A stretch of DNA of 64,000 nt from Coprococcus_C sp934318045 (GTDB taxonomy: Bacteria; Bacillota; Clostridia; Lachnospirales; Lachnospiraceae). Every line of letters starts with the position of its first letter. Positions within the stretch are counted from its first letter, which is position 1. The translations under genes were made by a program, and so were the position numbers. The stretch covers positions 1 through 64,000 of the forward strand of contig CAKREY010000008.1 in assembly GCA_934318045.1 (NCBI GenBank). Reading direction: 5' to 3'. Shown piece by piece: positions 25,994 through 35,502 of this stretch. The notes beneath the pieces were generated by a model that worked only from the letters and a program-made list of their open reading frames with translations, had not been told where the DNA came from and did not search any database.

Positions 25994-26722
25994 ATGGAAA
26001 AACAACGAATCTTAATCGTCGATGACGATGAAAATATCGCAGAGCTTATTTCTCTGTATCTGATCAAGGAATGTTTTGCAACCGAGATTGCCTACACCGG
26101 CAGGGATGCCATTTCTCTCACAACGACATTTAACCCGGATCTGATTTTGCTTGACATCATGCTTCCGGATATCGACGGCTACGAGATATGTACAGAAATC
26201 CGCAAGACTCGCCAGACGCCGATCATTATGTTGTCGGCCAAAGGGGAAGTGTTTGACAAAGTGCTTGGCTTAAAACTCGGTGCCGACGACTATATGATCA
26301 AACCGTTTGATTCCAACGAGCTTGTCGCAAGAGTCAAGGCGGTTTTGCGTCGGACTGCGACAGTTCCGGTCGTCAATTCTTCTGTCACAGCCCCAAGCAT
26401 CGCAGAAGTCACCGATCACCAGGGAGAATTCGTGGAATACGAAGGCTTACTCATCAATATGACAAATTACACGGTAACCGTGGACGGGAAATCCATCGAG
26501 ATGCCGCCAAAAGAGCTCGAGCTTTTGTATTTTCTTGCCAAACGTCCAAACCAGGTATTCACGCGCGACCAGCTGCTTGACCGTCTCTGGGATTATGAGT
26601 ACGCAGGGGACTCGCGTACTGTCGATGTGCACATCAAACGTCTGCGTGAGAAAATCAAGGAGCGTCACAATTGGTCGATTGCAACCGTCTGGGGCAAGGG
26701 ATACAAATTCGAGGTAAAATAA
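25994..26722 (+). CDS. OmpR/PhoB-type response regulator
   Basis: 242 residues; CAGGAGGGTTT precedes the ATG. The receiver domain (1-118) has the acidic pocket DDDEN, the phosphorylated Asp54 (LLDIMLPD), Ser/Thr position LSAKGEV and the conserved Lys in MIKPFD. A linker and winged-helix DNA-binding domain (about 148-240; PKELELLYFLAKRPNQVFTR, then SRTVDVHIKRLREKI) follow. The sensor kinase starts directly at the next base after the stop, so the two proteins are made together. Target genes are unknown; the two AIM24 genes downstream are likely in the same transcript. Confidence 0.95.
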   Translation: MEKQRILIVDDDENIAELISLYLIKECFATEIAYTGRDAISLTTTFNPDLILLDIMLPDIDGYEICTEIRKTRQTPIIMLSAKGEVFDKVLGLKLGADDYMIKPFDSNELVARVKAVLRRTATVPVVNSSVTAPSIAEVTDHQGEFVEYEGLLINMTNYTVTVDGKSIEMPPKELELLYFLAKRPNQVFTRDQLLDRLWDYEYAGDSRTVDVHIKRLREKIKERHNWSIATVWGKGYKFEVK

Positions 26723-28162
26723 ATGACATTAAAGCATTCTCTATTTGATAAAATCTTCATAACTTTCCTTGCAATCTTCACGATCTGCTTCGGTTTTATC
26801 GTCCTCTACGCCTCGCGCGTCACACGGAATATGCTCGTGGACGAACGCACCGAAGTTCTGACAAATGAAGCATTTTTGATTGCAGACCAGACAATTACCG
26901 GCTATGTGCAGGGCATATATTCAGAGGCGGATCTTCAGCAAAGCTTGCAATATTATGCGAAAACATTGAATGCAAGTATCTGGGTTACTGACACCAAAGG
27001 CGTTATCTATGGATTTGCAAATGCAGAAGGTCACCCCGGAAACCCGCGGAATATCTTTCTGGTCAACCCGGATTTTGACTTGTATACCGCGCAGTCGTTC
27101 AATGGTGATTTCTTCGACACATTTAAAGATGATGTCATCTCGGTTGCTATCCCAATCCGTGTAAATGACAAGCCAAACGGCATGATTCTGATTCATTCTA
27201 CCGTCGAACAGCTGCACAATATCCAGCAGAAGATTGTCAAGCTTATTTACGTTCCTTATCTTGTTATGATTATTGCATCATTCGCGCTGCTTGGAATCGT
27301 ATCCGGTAAAATCATGCGGCCAATCCGGAAGATCAACTCGATTGCCGAACAATATTCGACCGGAAATTTTGACACGCCGATGGACATTCATTCCAACGAC
27401 GAAATCGGACAGCTCGCTTCCACACTGGAATATATGGCTTCCGAGCTTTCCAAACTGGACGATTACCGAAAAGCATTTATCTCAAATATCTCGCACGATT
27501 TCCGTTCTCCGCTCACTTCCATCAAGGGATATATCGAAGCAATCCAGGATGGGACGATCCCGCCGGAGAAGCAAAGTCACTACTTAGATATCGTCGTGCA
27601 GCAGACGAACCGGCTGACGAAGCTCACGTCAAGCCTGCTGGAATTAAACGATTACGACTCCTATGGTATCTGGCTCGTGTGCAAAGATTTTGATATCGTC
27701 GAGCTTGTTTTGTCTGCTATCAACTCCTTCGAGGGACGCTGCATCGAGAAACAGATTGCCATCCGGTTAAACAATCACACGGAACATTCGACCGTCCATG
27801 CGGACAAGACAAAGATTGAACAGGTTATCTACAATCTGCTGGATAACGCGCTTAAATTTACACCAAACGGCAAATCAATTTACGTGACATTGACAGAAAA
27901 ACATGATAAAATTTTTGTATCTGTAAAAGATGAAGGATGCGGAATTCCGAAGGATTCTTTGAACCGTGTATGGGTACGTTTTTATAAAGCGGACCGGTCC
28001 CGCGGCAAGGACAAGCAGGGCACAGGACTCGGGCTTGCGATTACCAAAGAGATCATCAAAGCACACAATGAGAATATCAATGTCGTCAGCACGGAAGGTG
28101 TCGGAAGTGAGTTTACATTCTCGCTGTCGAAGGCGGCAACAGAATCGGAACAGTCATCATAA
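26723..28162 (+). CDS. Membrane sensor histidine kinase
   Basis: 479 residues. TM1 is at ~10-31 and TM2 at ~175-197, enclosing an extracytoplasmic PAS-like sensor of ~145 residues. HAMP follows (~198-250: RPIRKINSIAEQYSTGNFD), then the HisKA box with His258 (ISHDFRSPLTSIKGY) and the ATPase with NLLDNALKFTPNG, DEGCGIP and GTGLGLAI. It should phosphorylate the regulator just upstream. The signal is unknown. Start ATG is next to the regulator stop, with GAGGT inside the regulator's last codons. Confidence 0.93.
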   Translation: MTLKHSLFDKIFITFLAIFTICFGFIVLYASRVTRNMLVDERTEVLTNEAFLIADQTITGYVQGIYSEADLQQSLQYYAKTLNASIWVTDTKGVIYGFANAEGHPGNPRNIFLVNPDFDLYTAQSFNGDFFDTFKDDVISVAIPIRVNDKPNGMILIHSTVEQLHNIQQKIVKLIYVPYLVMIIASFALLGIVSGKIMRPIRKINSIAEQYSTGNFDTPMDIHSNDEIGQLASTLEYMASELSKLDDYRKAFISNISHDFRSPLTSIKGYIEAIQDGTIPPEKQSHYLDIVVQQTNRLTKLTSSLLELNDYDSYGIWLVCKDFDIVELVLSAINSFEGRCIEKQIAIRLNNHTEHSTVHADKTKIEQVIYNLLDNALKFTPNGKSIYVTLTEKHDKIFVSVKDEGCGIPKDSLNRVWVRFYKADRSRGKDKQGTGLGLAITKEIIKAHNENINVVSTEGVGSEFTFSLSKAATESEQSS

Positions 28163-28219
28163 GAGGGTTACCGGTCTCTGCCTGGGGCAAATTATGGGGC
28201 CGGATACAAGGAGGTATTT

Positions 28220-28972
28220 ATGTTTAGTATCAACAATCTATTTAACAACGAGAACATGCAATGCATCAACCAGCTCGGACAGTACCGTGTCTTCGAGCAT
28301 CAGAAAGATCTGTCCGTGTCTCCGTACAATGCAGAAACAGCATATTTTTCTGCAGAGATGAATGTACGACGTCGTCAGGTTTTGGTCGAGCTGAACAACA
28401 CATCATGCAAATTACAGGCAGGTGCCATGCAGTGGATGCTCGGAAATGTATCCATGCAGTCCGGTGTAAGTGCTGGTAATTTCCTCGGCAAAGCACTCGG
28501 TGCAGCCGTAACCGGTGAGACAATGTCTAAACCGGAATACACCGGTCAGGGTTATGTTATGTTAGAGCCAACCTACAAGCACATCCTGCTTGTCGATGTG
28601 GCACAGTGGGGGCAGATCGTACTCGAGGATGGTTTATTCCTTGCCTGCGACAGCACATTACAGCATAAGGTTGTCAGCCGCAAGTCACTTTCCTCTGCTG
28701 CGCTCGGCGGAGAAGGGTTATTCAATTTAAGTCTCTCAGGACAGGGTATCGCAGTTTTGGAAAGCCCGGTTCCACAGCAGGAGCTTATCATGTTCAATCT
28801 GCAGGATGACGAGGTTAAGATCGACGGAAATATGGCAATCGCATGGTCCGGCTCTCTTAGCTTCACGGTTGAAAAATCTTCAAAATCGCTGATCGGTTCG
28901 GCTGTTTCCGGCGAAGGTCTGGTCAATGTATACCGCGGTACCGGTTCCATTCTGATGGCACCTACTGCATAA
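28220..28972 (+). CDS. AIM24 family protein (first copy)
   Basis: 250 residues, start after AAGGAGG. No membrane segment. The body is an all-beta AIM24/DUF124 fold with repeating GGEGLFNLSLSGQGI, GNMAIAWSGSLSFTVEKS and SGEGLVNVYRGTGSI motifs near the C-terminus. AIM24 proteins form beta-sandwich trimers; their role in bacteria is poorly defined. It is 57 nt after the sensor kinase gene and 18 nt before its paralogue. Between residues ~75 and 100 is a Gly/Ala insert (SAGNFLGKALGAAVTG) also seen in the second copy. Confidence 0.85.
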   Translation: MFSINNLFNNENMQCINQLGQYRVFEHQKDLSVSPYNAETAYFSAEMNVRRRQVLVELNNTSCKLQAGAMQWMLGNVSMQSGVSAGNFLGKALGAAVTGETMSKPEYTGQGYVMLEPTYKHILLVDVAQWGQIVLEDGLFLACDSTLQHKVVSRKSLSSAALGGEGLFNLSLSGQGIAVLESPVPQQELIMFNLQDDEVKIDGNMAIAWSGSLSFTVEKSSKSLIGSAVSGEGLVNVYRGTGSILMAPTA

Positions 28973-28990
28973 TCAAAAGGAGGGCGCAAT

Positions 28991-29887
28991 ATGTATAATC
29001 AAAGCTTGTTAAATAATAGCAACGTACAAATTGTTTCCGCCTTAGGTGGTTTTCAGGTGCTGGAATATAAACAGGATATGAGCGTTAATTTTTCCACATC
29101 CAAAATACAGTATTTCATGTCCCGCATGAATGTAAATAAACGCCAGGTTCTGCTGAATCTGAACGGAAACGGATACACAGTACAGGCTGGCGCAATGCAG
29201 TGGATTGCCGGAAATGTACAGATGGAAAGCGGCGTCAAAGGTGTCGGCGGTTTCTTAAGTGGCATGGCCAAAGCCGCTGTCACGAAAGAGACGATTGCCA
29301 AGCCCATCTACACCGGTTGCGGTCAGGTCATGTTGGAGCCAACCTACCGTCATATCCTGCTCACGAATCTGCAGGAATGGGGCGGCAGTGTTGTCCTAGA
29401 TGACGGATTGTTCCTCGCCTGCGACAACACGGTGACACAAAAAGTTGTCGCAAGAAGCAACGTGTCCTCGGCCGTCTTCGGCGGTGAAGGTCTGTTTAAC
29501 TTGAGCTTAAATGGCACAGGTATCTGTGCTTTGGAAAGTATCGTTCCAAGAAACGAGATCATCGAAGTGGTGCTCGACAACGATATGATGAAGATTGACG
29601 GAAATATGGCAATTGCCTGGTCTGGCTCACTGGACTTCACAGTTGAAAAATCTTCTAAATCGCTGATTGGTTCTGCTGTATCCGGTGAAGGTCTGGTTAA
29701 TGTATATCGTGGTTCCGGCAAGATCTGGCTTGCTCCGGTATTGGAAACCGGTGGTTCCGCAGGTGTCAGCAGCCCGCAGAACGCAGGTGAGACAGCTTCC
29801 GAAGGACACACCGGTTCGGCAGCTGCCCGGAATGATACGATGAGTAAGATTGAGAAGTTCGGGAAGTTTATGGATAAGTTTAGTTGA
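28991..29887 (+). CDS. AIM24 family protein (second copy)
   Basis: 298 residues, start after AAAAGGAGG. It parallels the first copy over ~245 residues (AGAMQWIAGNVQMESGVKG, VMLEPTYRHILL, GGEGLFNLSLNGTGI, SLIGSAVSGEGLVNVYRG), so the pair arose by tandem duplication. It differs by a ~50-residue C-terminal extension rich in Gly/Ser/Ala that ends in a charged helix (SKIEKFGKFMDKF). The two proteins may assemble together. A large terminator hairpin follows. Confidence 0.85.
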   Translation: MYNQSLLNNSNVQIVSALGGFQVLEYKQDMSVNFSTSKIQYFMSRMNVNKRQVLLNLNGNGYTVQAGAMQWIAGNVQMESGVKGVGGFLSGMAKAAVTKETIAKPIYTGCGQVMLEPTYRHILLTNLQEWGGSVVLDDGLFLACDNTVTQKVVARSNVSSAVFGGEGLFNLSLNGTGICALESIVPRNEIIEVVLDNDMMKIDGNMAIAWSGSLDFTVEKSSKSLIGSAVSGEGLVNVYRGSGKIWLAPVLETGGSAGVSSPQNAGETASEGHTGSAAARNDTMSKIEKFGKFMDKFS

Positions 29888-29903
29888 TGACGGACGAAAA
29901 ATC

Positions 29904-29975
29904 AAAACGCATCTGTATATTTAGAATAGAGTACATATTACATGAAGCTCTATTCTAAATATAGATGCGTTTTTA
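29904..29975 (+). terminator. Long terminator hairpin
   Basis: Arms of about 27 nt (AAAACGCATCT…AGAATAGAG and CTCTATTCT…AGATGCGTTTT) pair with one 2-nt bulge and are followed by TTTTTAT. It ends the two-component/AIM24 operon. 29976-30087 shows nothing further. Confidence 0.85.
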
Positions 29976-30087
29976 TCTTGTCATACGATACCTCATATCA
30001 GAATTATAAATCCGCAACTCTTATATTATCCCGTTCACATCGCAATTATCTGTGTAACATCTGCCTTTCATACTGGTCTTTTTTCTC

Positions 30088-30996
30088 CTACCTACTGGCT
30101 ACATATATGAGTTTATCGAGTATCTGCAGCAGTTCCGCGAGTTCTTTGCGGCATTTCTCCCTGTATTCGTCCAAGCCATCGTTTATATTGATATCTTTCA
30201 TTTCGAACAGGTCCTCATCATTGTATATTGCGACAACGAGCTGATTTCCCGCGAATTCCAGATAGGTATCTTTCGGAAGCTGCAGTATGCTGAGGATTGC
30301 ATCCGGTGGCAATATGCTTTCTGCAAGCTGTTCGTCGGTTGCCAAAGTCGTAAATCTCCGGTCAAAATCTGTATTTCCAAGCCGGATTGCTTCTGCCGGT
30401 TTCTTCCTGCCTTTCCGCTCAACAACATGGACGACACCGTCTATATTATGTGGAAGGACTATGGTCACAAACGGTCCCTGGAATCGCGTCACTGCAGAAG
30501 ATGATCCCGGTCTGTCCGGATCCATGTTGTCGCTTCGCCACCTCAGGCAAAGATCGCAGTACGTGATCTCTGCACCTCTGTAGATCACATGGAAATAATC
30601 GGAACCGGTCACTTCATTATATTCCGGCAGGAGCCTGCAGTTCTTCAGGAAATCTTCATTTGCATGCCCGGTCGGCATATATTCCAGTACCTGCATCTGT
30701 TCTTCCAACACGCCCCGCACGGCACACTGTCCAATCAGCTCCTTCATCTGTTTCTCTATATTTGCAGCAATTAATGCTATGGCAAATCCAATCATAATGG
30801 AAACAACCGCTATTCCAGTCAGCCGGTAGGTCCACGTCGAATCTTCCGCCCCGCAGAATGCAGGAATAAACGGTGCTGCCAGCATAAGCAGGAAAACCCA
30901 GCAAAGCTTTGTCAATATCTTGTACGTTCGTTGTTTGGATTTCAGCAGTGCTTCCAATTCATTCCTGTTTTGACCTTCATCCATTTTTTCGCTCAT
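30088..30996 (-). CDS. Membrane protein with DUF3137-like domain
   Basis: The frame opens at 31032, but ATG at 30996 after GGGAGAAAGACGAT is preferred (302 residues). Residues ~15-35 are a charged helix; two membrane segments follow (ILTKLCWVFLLMLAAPFIPA and GIAVVSIMIGFAIALIA). The C-terminal ~190 residues are soluble and cytoplasmic, with FQGPFVTIVLPHNIDGVVHV and FDRRFTTLATDEQLAESILPP, a pattern I associate with DUF3137, whose role is unknown. The gene has its own near-consensus promoter and stands alone between opposing units. Confidence 0.7.
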   Translation of the reverse strand: MSEKMDEGQNRNELEALLKSKQRTYKILTKLCWVFLLMLAAPFIPAFCGAEDSTWTYRLTGIAVVSIMIGFAIALIAANIEKQMKELIGQCAVRGVLEEQMQVLEYMPTGHANEDFLKNCRLLPEYNEVTGSDYFHVIYRGAEITYCDLCLRWRSDNMDPDRPGSSSAVTRFQGPFVTIVLPHNIDGVVHVVERKGRKKPAEAIRLGNTDFDRRFTTLATDEQLAESILPPDAILSILQLPKDTYLEFAGNQLVVAIYNDEDLFEMKDININDGLDEYREKCRKELAELLQILDKLIYVASR

Positions 30997-31061
30997 ATCG
31001 TCTTTCTCCCATACTTGCAATGCTCCGCACACTTTAATTGGAGTTTTTCTCTTGTTTCACT

Positions 31062-31090
31062 ATTTTACCCCCAATCCGCTTGATTCTCAA
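31062..31090 (-). promoter_or_regulatory. Promoter of the DUF3137-like gene
   Basis: On the minus strand TTGAGA (31090-31085), 17 nt, TAAAAT (31067-31062), about 65 nt before the start codon. Confidence 0.6.
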
Positions 31091-31156
31091 CCCTTTCCGA
31101 TTGTAGCATCTCCCCCTATTTCGCCACTTTTGCTCCTGGTCGCATGCAGGCATAAT

Positions 31157-31187
31157 AAAAAACGCATCTTTCGATGCGTTTTTTTGT
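31157..31187. terminator. Terminator at the end of the atp operon
   Basis: AAAAAACGCATC / GATGCGTTTTTT with a TTTC loop; T runs on both strands. It lies 16 nt after atpC on the minus strand. Confidence 0.9.
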
Positions 31188-31202
31188 CTGACTAAGATTT
31201 AA

Positions 31203-31604
31203 TTACACTTTCTTCGTCATCTCCAAACGAAGCATCGCACGCTTCAGTGCAAGTTCCGCCCGGTCGATATCCTGTGAGTTGTCGTGGATGCGGCGTTCCG
31301 CTCGAATCTTTGCTTCCTCGGCACGATGAATGTCGATTTCATCCGGCCATTCGACCGACTCTGCCAGAATTGTAACAGAATCGCCAAGGATCTCCGCGAA
31401 ACCGGAATGCAATGCCGCTTCTTTGTCACCACCATCTTCCCGAATCTTCAGGACACCCGGTGCAACAACCACCGTCATAGGTATATGTTTTGGGTACAGT
31501 CCGATGATGCCCTCAATCGTATTGAACTCAAGGAAAGAAGCCTCTCCTTCATAGAATACCCGTTCCGGTGCGATCACACGAACCATCATTTTGTTTTCTG
31601 CCAT
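31203..31604 (-). CDS. atpC: ATP synthase epsilon subunit
   Basis: A GTG at 31613 is in frame, but ATG at 31604 after AGGTGG gives the usual beginning MAENKMMVRVIAPERVFYEG and 133 residues. N-terminal beta-sandwich (~1-85, with IIGLYPKHIPMT) and a two-helix C-terminal region (IHRAEEAKIRAERR…AELALKRAMLRLEM). It sits on the central stalk and limits ATP hydrolysis. Last gene of the operon. Confidence 0.95.
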   Translation of the reverse strand: MAENKMMVRVIAPERVFYEGEASFLEFNTIEGIIGLYPKHIPMTVVVAPGVLKIREDGGDKEAALHSGFAEILGDSVTILAESVEWPDEIDIHRAEEAKIRAERRIHDNSQDIDRAELALKRAMLRLEMTKKV

Positions 31605-31679
31605 GTATACCACCTAATTTATTTCCACAGCCAGACAATCGCTCATCCGGCTGTATCATAATCGTCCTACATCGATTCC

Positions 31680-33074
31680 TTACTTCTTACACTTCGCAAG
31701 CACGTCGTCGATACTTCCGGCATTTAAGAAATAGCTCTCCGGAATATCGTCATGCTTACCTTCCAGAATCTCCTTAAAGCTCTGAATTGTATCAGACAGC
31801 GGAACGTATTTACCAGGAAGTCCTGTAAACTGCTCTGCAACATGGAATGGCTGTGACAGGAACTTCTGTACCTTTCTTGCCCTGGCAACGACGATCTTAT
31901 CCTCCTCGGAAAGCTCATCCATACCAAGGATTGCGATGATATCCTGCAATTCCTTATACTTCTGCAGGATCTCCTGTACACCACGTGCCACCTTGTAATG
32001 CTCTTCGCCAACCACTCTTGGATCGAGGATTCTGGAAGTAGACTCCAGAGGATCTACCGCTGGGTAGATACCAAGCTCTACGATGGAACGGGAAAGTACC
32101 GTTGTCGCATCCAAATGTGCGAATGTAGTTGCAGGTGCAGGGTCTGTCAGGTCATCGGCCGGCACATAGACTGCCTGTACCGATGTGATAGAACCATTCT
32201 TTGTCGAAGTGATACGCTCCTGCAATGCGCCCATCTCTGTCTGCAGAGTTGGCTGGTAACCAACGGCAGAAGGCACACGTCCAAGCAGCGCGGATACCTC
32301 CGAACCAGCCTGTGTAAAACGGAAGATATTGTCGATGAATAACAATACATCCTTTCCAACCTGATCACGGAAATACTCTGCCATCGTGAGGCCAGTCAGA
32401 CCAACACGCATTCTTGCTCCTGGCGGTTCATTCATCTGACCAAATACCATCGTTGTCTTCTCGATAACGCCGGATTCGATCATCTCGTAATACAGGTCAT
32501 TTCCTTCTCTTGTTCGCTCACCAACACCGGTAAATACAGAATATCCACCGTGCTCTGTCGCGATATTTGTGATAAGCTCCTGAATCAATACTGTCTTACC
32601 AACACCGGCACCACCGAACAGACCGATCTTACCACCCTTCTGATAAGGGCAAAGCAAGTCAACGACCTTAATACCGGTTTCCAGAATCTCTGTCTCGGTT
32701 GACTGCTCTGAAAACTCCGGTGCTTTTCTATGGATTGGAAGGTAAGTATCTACCTTTGGAGCCGGTTTATTGTCAATCGGCTGTCCCAACACGTTGAACA
32801 TACGTCCCAGTGTTGCTTCACCGACAGGTACAGTAATCGGCGCGCCGGTACCAACCGCTTCCATACCACGTACAAGACCATCTGTCGGTCCCATCGCGAT
32901 ACAACGAACGGTGTCATCCCCTAAGTGCTGGGATACTTCGGCGTACAGTGTGTCACCGCTCTTTGTGGCAATCGTTATCGCATCATGAATCTCAGGCAGT
33001 TTACCTTCGGTAAACTTCGCATCGATAACGGCACCGACAATCTGGGTAACCTTACCTACATTTGTATCTGCCAT
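31680..33074 (-). CDS. atpD: ATP synthase beta subunit
   Basis: 464 residues. Walker A GGAGVGKTVL, GERTREGND, Walker B LLFIDNIFRFTQAGSE and the DELSEEDK (DELSEED) loop are all present, so this is the catalytic subunit of F1. Located 14 nt after atpG. Nothing unusual in length or motifs. Confidence 0.98.
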   Translation of the reverse strand: MADTNVGKVTQIVGAVIDAKFTEGKLPEIHDAITIATKSGDTLYAEVSQHLGDDTVRCIAMGPTDGLVRGMEAVGTGAPITVPVGEATLGRMFNVLGQPIDNKPAPKVDTYLPIHRKAPEFSEQSTETEILETGIKVVDLLCPYQKGGKIGLFGGAGVGKTVLIQELITNIATEHGGYSVFTGVGERTREGNDLYYEMIESGVIEKTTMVFGQMNEPPGARMRVGLTGLTMAEYFRDQVGKDVLLFIDNIFRFTQAGSEVSALLGRVPSAVGYQPTLQTEMGALQERITSTKNGSITSVQAVYVPADDLTDPAPATTFAHLDATTVLSRSIVELGIYPAVDPLESTSRILDPRVVGEEHYKVARGVQEILQKYKELQDIIAILGMDELSEEDKIVVARARKVQKFLSQPFHVAEQFTGLPGKYVPLSDTIQSFKEILEGKHDDIPESYFLNAGSIDDVLAKCKK

Positions 33075-33088
33075 TTCCTTAATCTCCT

Positions 33089-33952
33089 TTAACTTATTGC
33101 ATCAGCTCCGGCAATAATCTCCGTAAGCTCCTGCGTGATTGCACTCTGTCTTGCTCTATTGTACTTGAGTGACAGGCTTCCGATCATATCCTCCGCATTG
33201 CTTGTCGCGGAATCCATCGCCTGCATTCTCGCACCATTCTCACTGGCTACCGCCTCTAACAGTGCACCATAAATAATGTTGGACATATATTTCGGCACGA
33301 TCTGGTCTAAGACTTCCTCCTCCGACGGCTCGAAGTTCATCAGCAGCTTATCGTCACTGATTGGCTGCTCCGGTGTGAAATCTTCCTCCCGGATCGGAAG
33401 CAGCTTCATAAGCTTTGCTTCCTGTGTCACGGTATTCTTGAAATTCGTATATGCGATATACACCTCACCAATCTCGCCCTTGGAATACTGCGTCAAAAGC
33501 TGCTTCGTAAGCTCGGTCGCATCGTCAAACAATGGTGCATTGATGATCTCTGATTCATCCTGATATATGCTGTAACCTTTTCTGGTCAAGCCCTCAATAC
33601 CTTTTTTTCCGATACCATAGATATAGGTATCCTCCTTCGAAAATCCGGCTGCAACAATCTCCTTTACAACATTGTTGTTGTAACCACCGGCAAGTCCACG
33701 GTTCGATGTGATCGCGATAACTGCCTTCTTGTCACTGCCGTTTTCCTTCAGAAATTTATGGTTTGGTTCTTTCGTCATTGCAAGGATGGAACATATCGTA
33801 TCATAGAGCATATTAAAATATGGTTTGTTGCTCTCAGCTCTCCCGCGGGCCTTCTGAAGCTTAACTGTGGAGACAAGCTTCATCGCCTTGGTGATCTGCT
33901 GCGTGCTCTGGACGCTTTCTTTGCGCCGCTTAATGTCTCTCATGGATGCCAA
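33089..33952 (-). CDS. atpG: ATP synthase gamma subunit
   Basis: 287 residues. N-terminal helix (MRDIKRRKESVQSTQQITKA) and C-terminal helix (SLKYNRARQSAITQELTEI) form the rotating central coiled coil; ITSNRGLAGGYNNNV is the conserved Rossmann-like part. 28 nt after atpA. Confidence 0.97.
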   Translation of the reverse strand: MASMRDIKRRKESVQSTQQITKAMKLVSTVKLQKARGRAESNKPYFNMLYDTICSILAMTKEPNHKFLKENGSDKKAVIAITSNRGLAGGYNNNVVKEIVAAGFSKEDTYIYGIGKKGIEGLTRKGYSIYQDESEIINAPLFDDATELTKQLLTQYSKGEIGEVYIAYTNFKNTVTQEAKLMKLLPIREEDFTPEQPISDDKLLMNFEPSEEEVLDQIVPKYMSNIIYGALLEAVASENGARMQAMDSATSNAEDMIGSLSLKYNRARQSAITQELTEIIAGADAIS

Positions 33953-33979
33953 GAAAGATCAACCTCCTCGCTCTATTTA

Positions 33980-35482
33980 TTAGAATGTTTCCTTGAATTC
34001 CGTAATTGCCTTCTTCAAAGCGTCCTCTAATTCGTCGGACAGCTTCTTCTCCTCGCGGATCTTCTCGAAAATGTCCGGATATTTCGTGGAAATGTATTCG
34101 AACAATCCACTCTCAAATTCCAGAATCCTGTCTACCTCGATATCTAGCAGATACTTTCTCGTCGCAGCGTAGATAATAACGACCTGTTTTTCAACCGGCA
34201 TTGGCTTATACTGTGGCTGCTTCAAAATCTCCTTGATTCTTTCACCCTGTGCAAGCTGGTTTCTCGTATCCTCATCAAGCTCGGAACCGAACTGGGAGAA
34301 TGCGGCAAGCTCACGGTACTGTGCTAACTCCACACGAATTGGGGAAGCAAGCTTCTTCATGGCACCGATCTGTGCGGCACCACCAACACGCGATACAGAA
34401 AGACCTGCATTTACGGCTGGACGGAAACCGGAGTTGAACATCTCTGTCTCCAGATAAATCTGTCCGTCTGTGATGGAAATAACGTTTGTCGGGATATACG
34501 CAGATACATCACCTGCCTGTGTCTCGATGATCGGAAGGGCTGTAAGCGATCCTCCACCGAGTGCATCCGACAACTTCGCTGCACGCTCTAAGAGTCTGGA
34601 GTGCAGATAGAATACATCACCCGGATAAGCCTCACGGCCTGGTGGTCTACGGAGAAGCAGGGAAAGTGTACGGTAAGCAGTTGCATGCTTTGACAAGTCA
34701 TCGTATACAACCAATACATCCTTTCCATTTTCCATCCATTCCTCACCGATCGCACATCCGGCGTATGGTGCAATGTACTGTAATGGAGCGAGGTCGCTGG
34801 CGGTACTTGCAACAACCGTTGTGTATGCCATTGCGCCGTACTCTGTCAGAGTCTTCACGATATTTGCTACGGTCGATGCCTTCTGACCGATTGCAACGTA
34901 GACACAGTTTACGCCCTGTCCCTTCTGATTGATGATCGTATCGATCGCGATTGCTGTCTTACCGGTCTGTCTGTCGCCGATGATCAGCTCACGCTGTCCT
35001 CTTCCGATCGGAACCATGGCGTCAATCGCCTTGATACCTGTCTGAAGCGGTGTGTCAACCGACTTACGGGAGATAACGCCCGATGCGACTCTCTCGATCT
35101 GTCTTGACTTCGTGGTTGCGATTGGTCCTTTGCCATCGATTGGCTGACCGAGCGCATTTACGACACGACCAAGCATCGCATCGCCAACAGGCACTTCCAC
35201 CACGCGTCCTGTTGTCTTCACTATATCTCCCTCGTTGATATTTCTATGATCACCGAGAAGAACCGAACCTACATTGTCTTCTTCCAGGTTCATAACCATG
35301 CCGTATACTTCACCTGGGAATTCCAGAAGTTCGCCCTGCATCGCATTCTCAAGACCGTGAATACGTGCAATTCCGTCCGCTACCTGGATAACCGTTCCAA
35401 CGTCGGATGTTTCCAGTTTTGTCTCATAGTTCTTAATCTGTTCTTTGATTACGGAACTAATCTCTTCCGGTTTTAAATTCAT
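33980..35482 (-). CDS. atpA: ATP synthase alpha subunit
   Basis: 500 residues. P-loop GDRQTGKTAIAID near residue 170, VYVAIGQKASTVA, ALGGGSLTALPIIETQ and the C-terminal helical region are standard. Non-catalytic nucleotide-binding subunit of F1. 20 nt after atpH. Confidence 0.98.
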   Translation of the reverse strand: MNLKPEEISSVIKEQIKNYETKLETSDVGTVIQVADGIARIHGLENAMQGELLEFPGEVYGMVMNLEEDNVGSVLLGDHRNINEGDIVKTTGRVVEVPVGDAMLGRVVNALGQPIDGKGPIATTKSRQIERVASGVISRKSVDTPLQTGIKAIDAMVPIGRGQRELIIGDRQTGKTAIAIDTIINQKGQGVNCVYVAIGQKASTVANIVKTLTEYGAMAYTTVVASTASDLAPLQYIAPYAGCAIGEEWMENGKDVLVVYDDLSKHATAYRTLSLLLRRPPGREAYPGDVFYLHSRLLERAAKLSDALGGGSLTALPIIETQAGDVSAYIPTNVISITDGQIYLETEMFNSGFRPAVNAGLSVSRVGGAAQIGAMKKLASPIRVELAQYRELAAFSQFGSELDEDTRNQLAQGERIKEILKQPQYKPMPVEKQVVIIYAATRKYLLDIEVDRILEFESGLFEYISTKYPDIFEKIREEKKLSDELEDALKKAITEFKETF

Positions 35483-35502
35483 GGAACACGAACACCTCCT
35501 TC

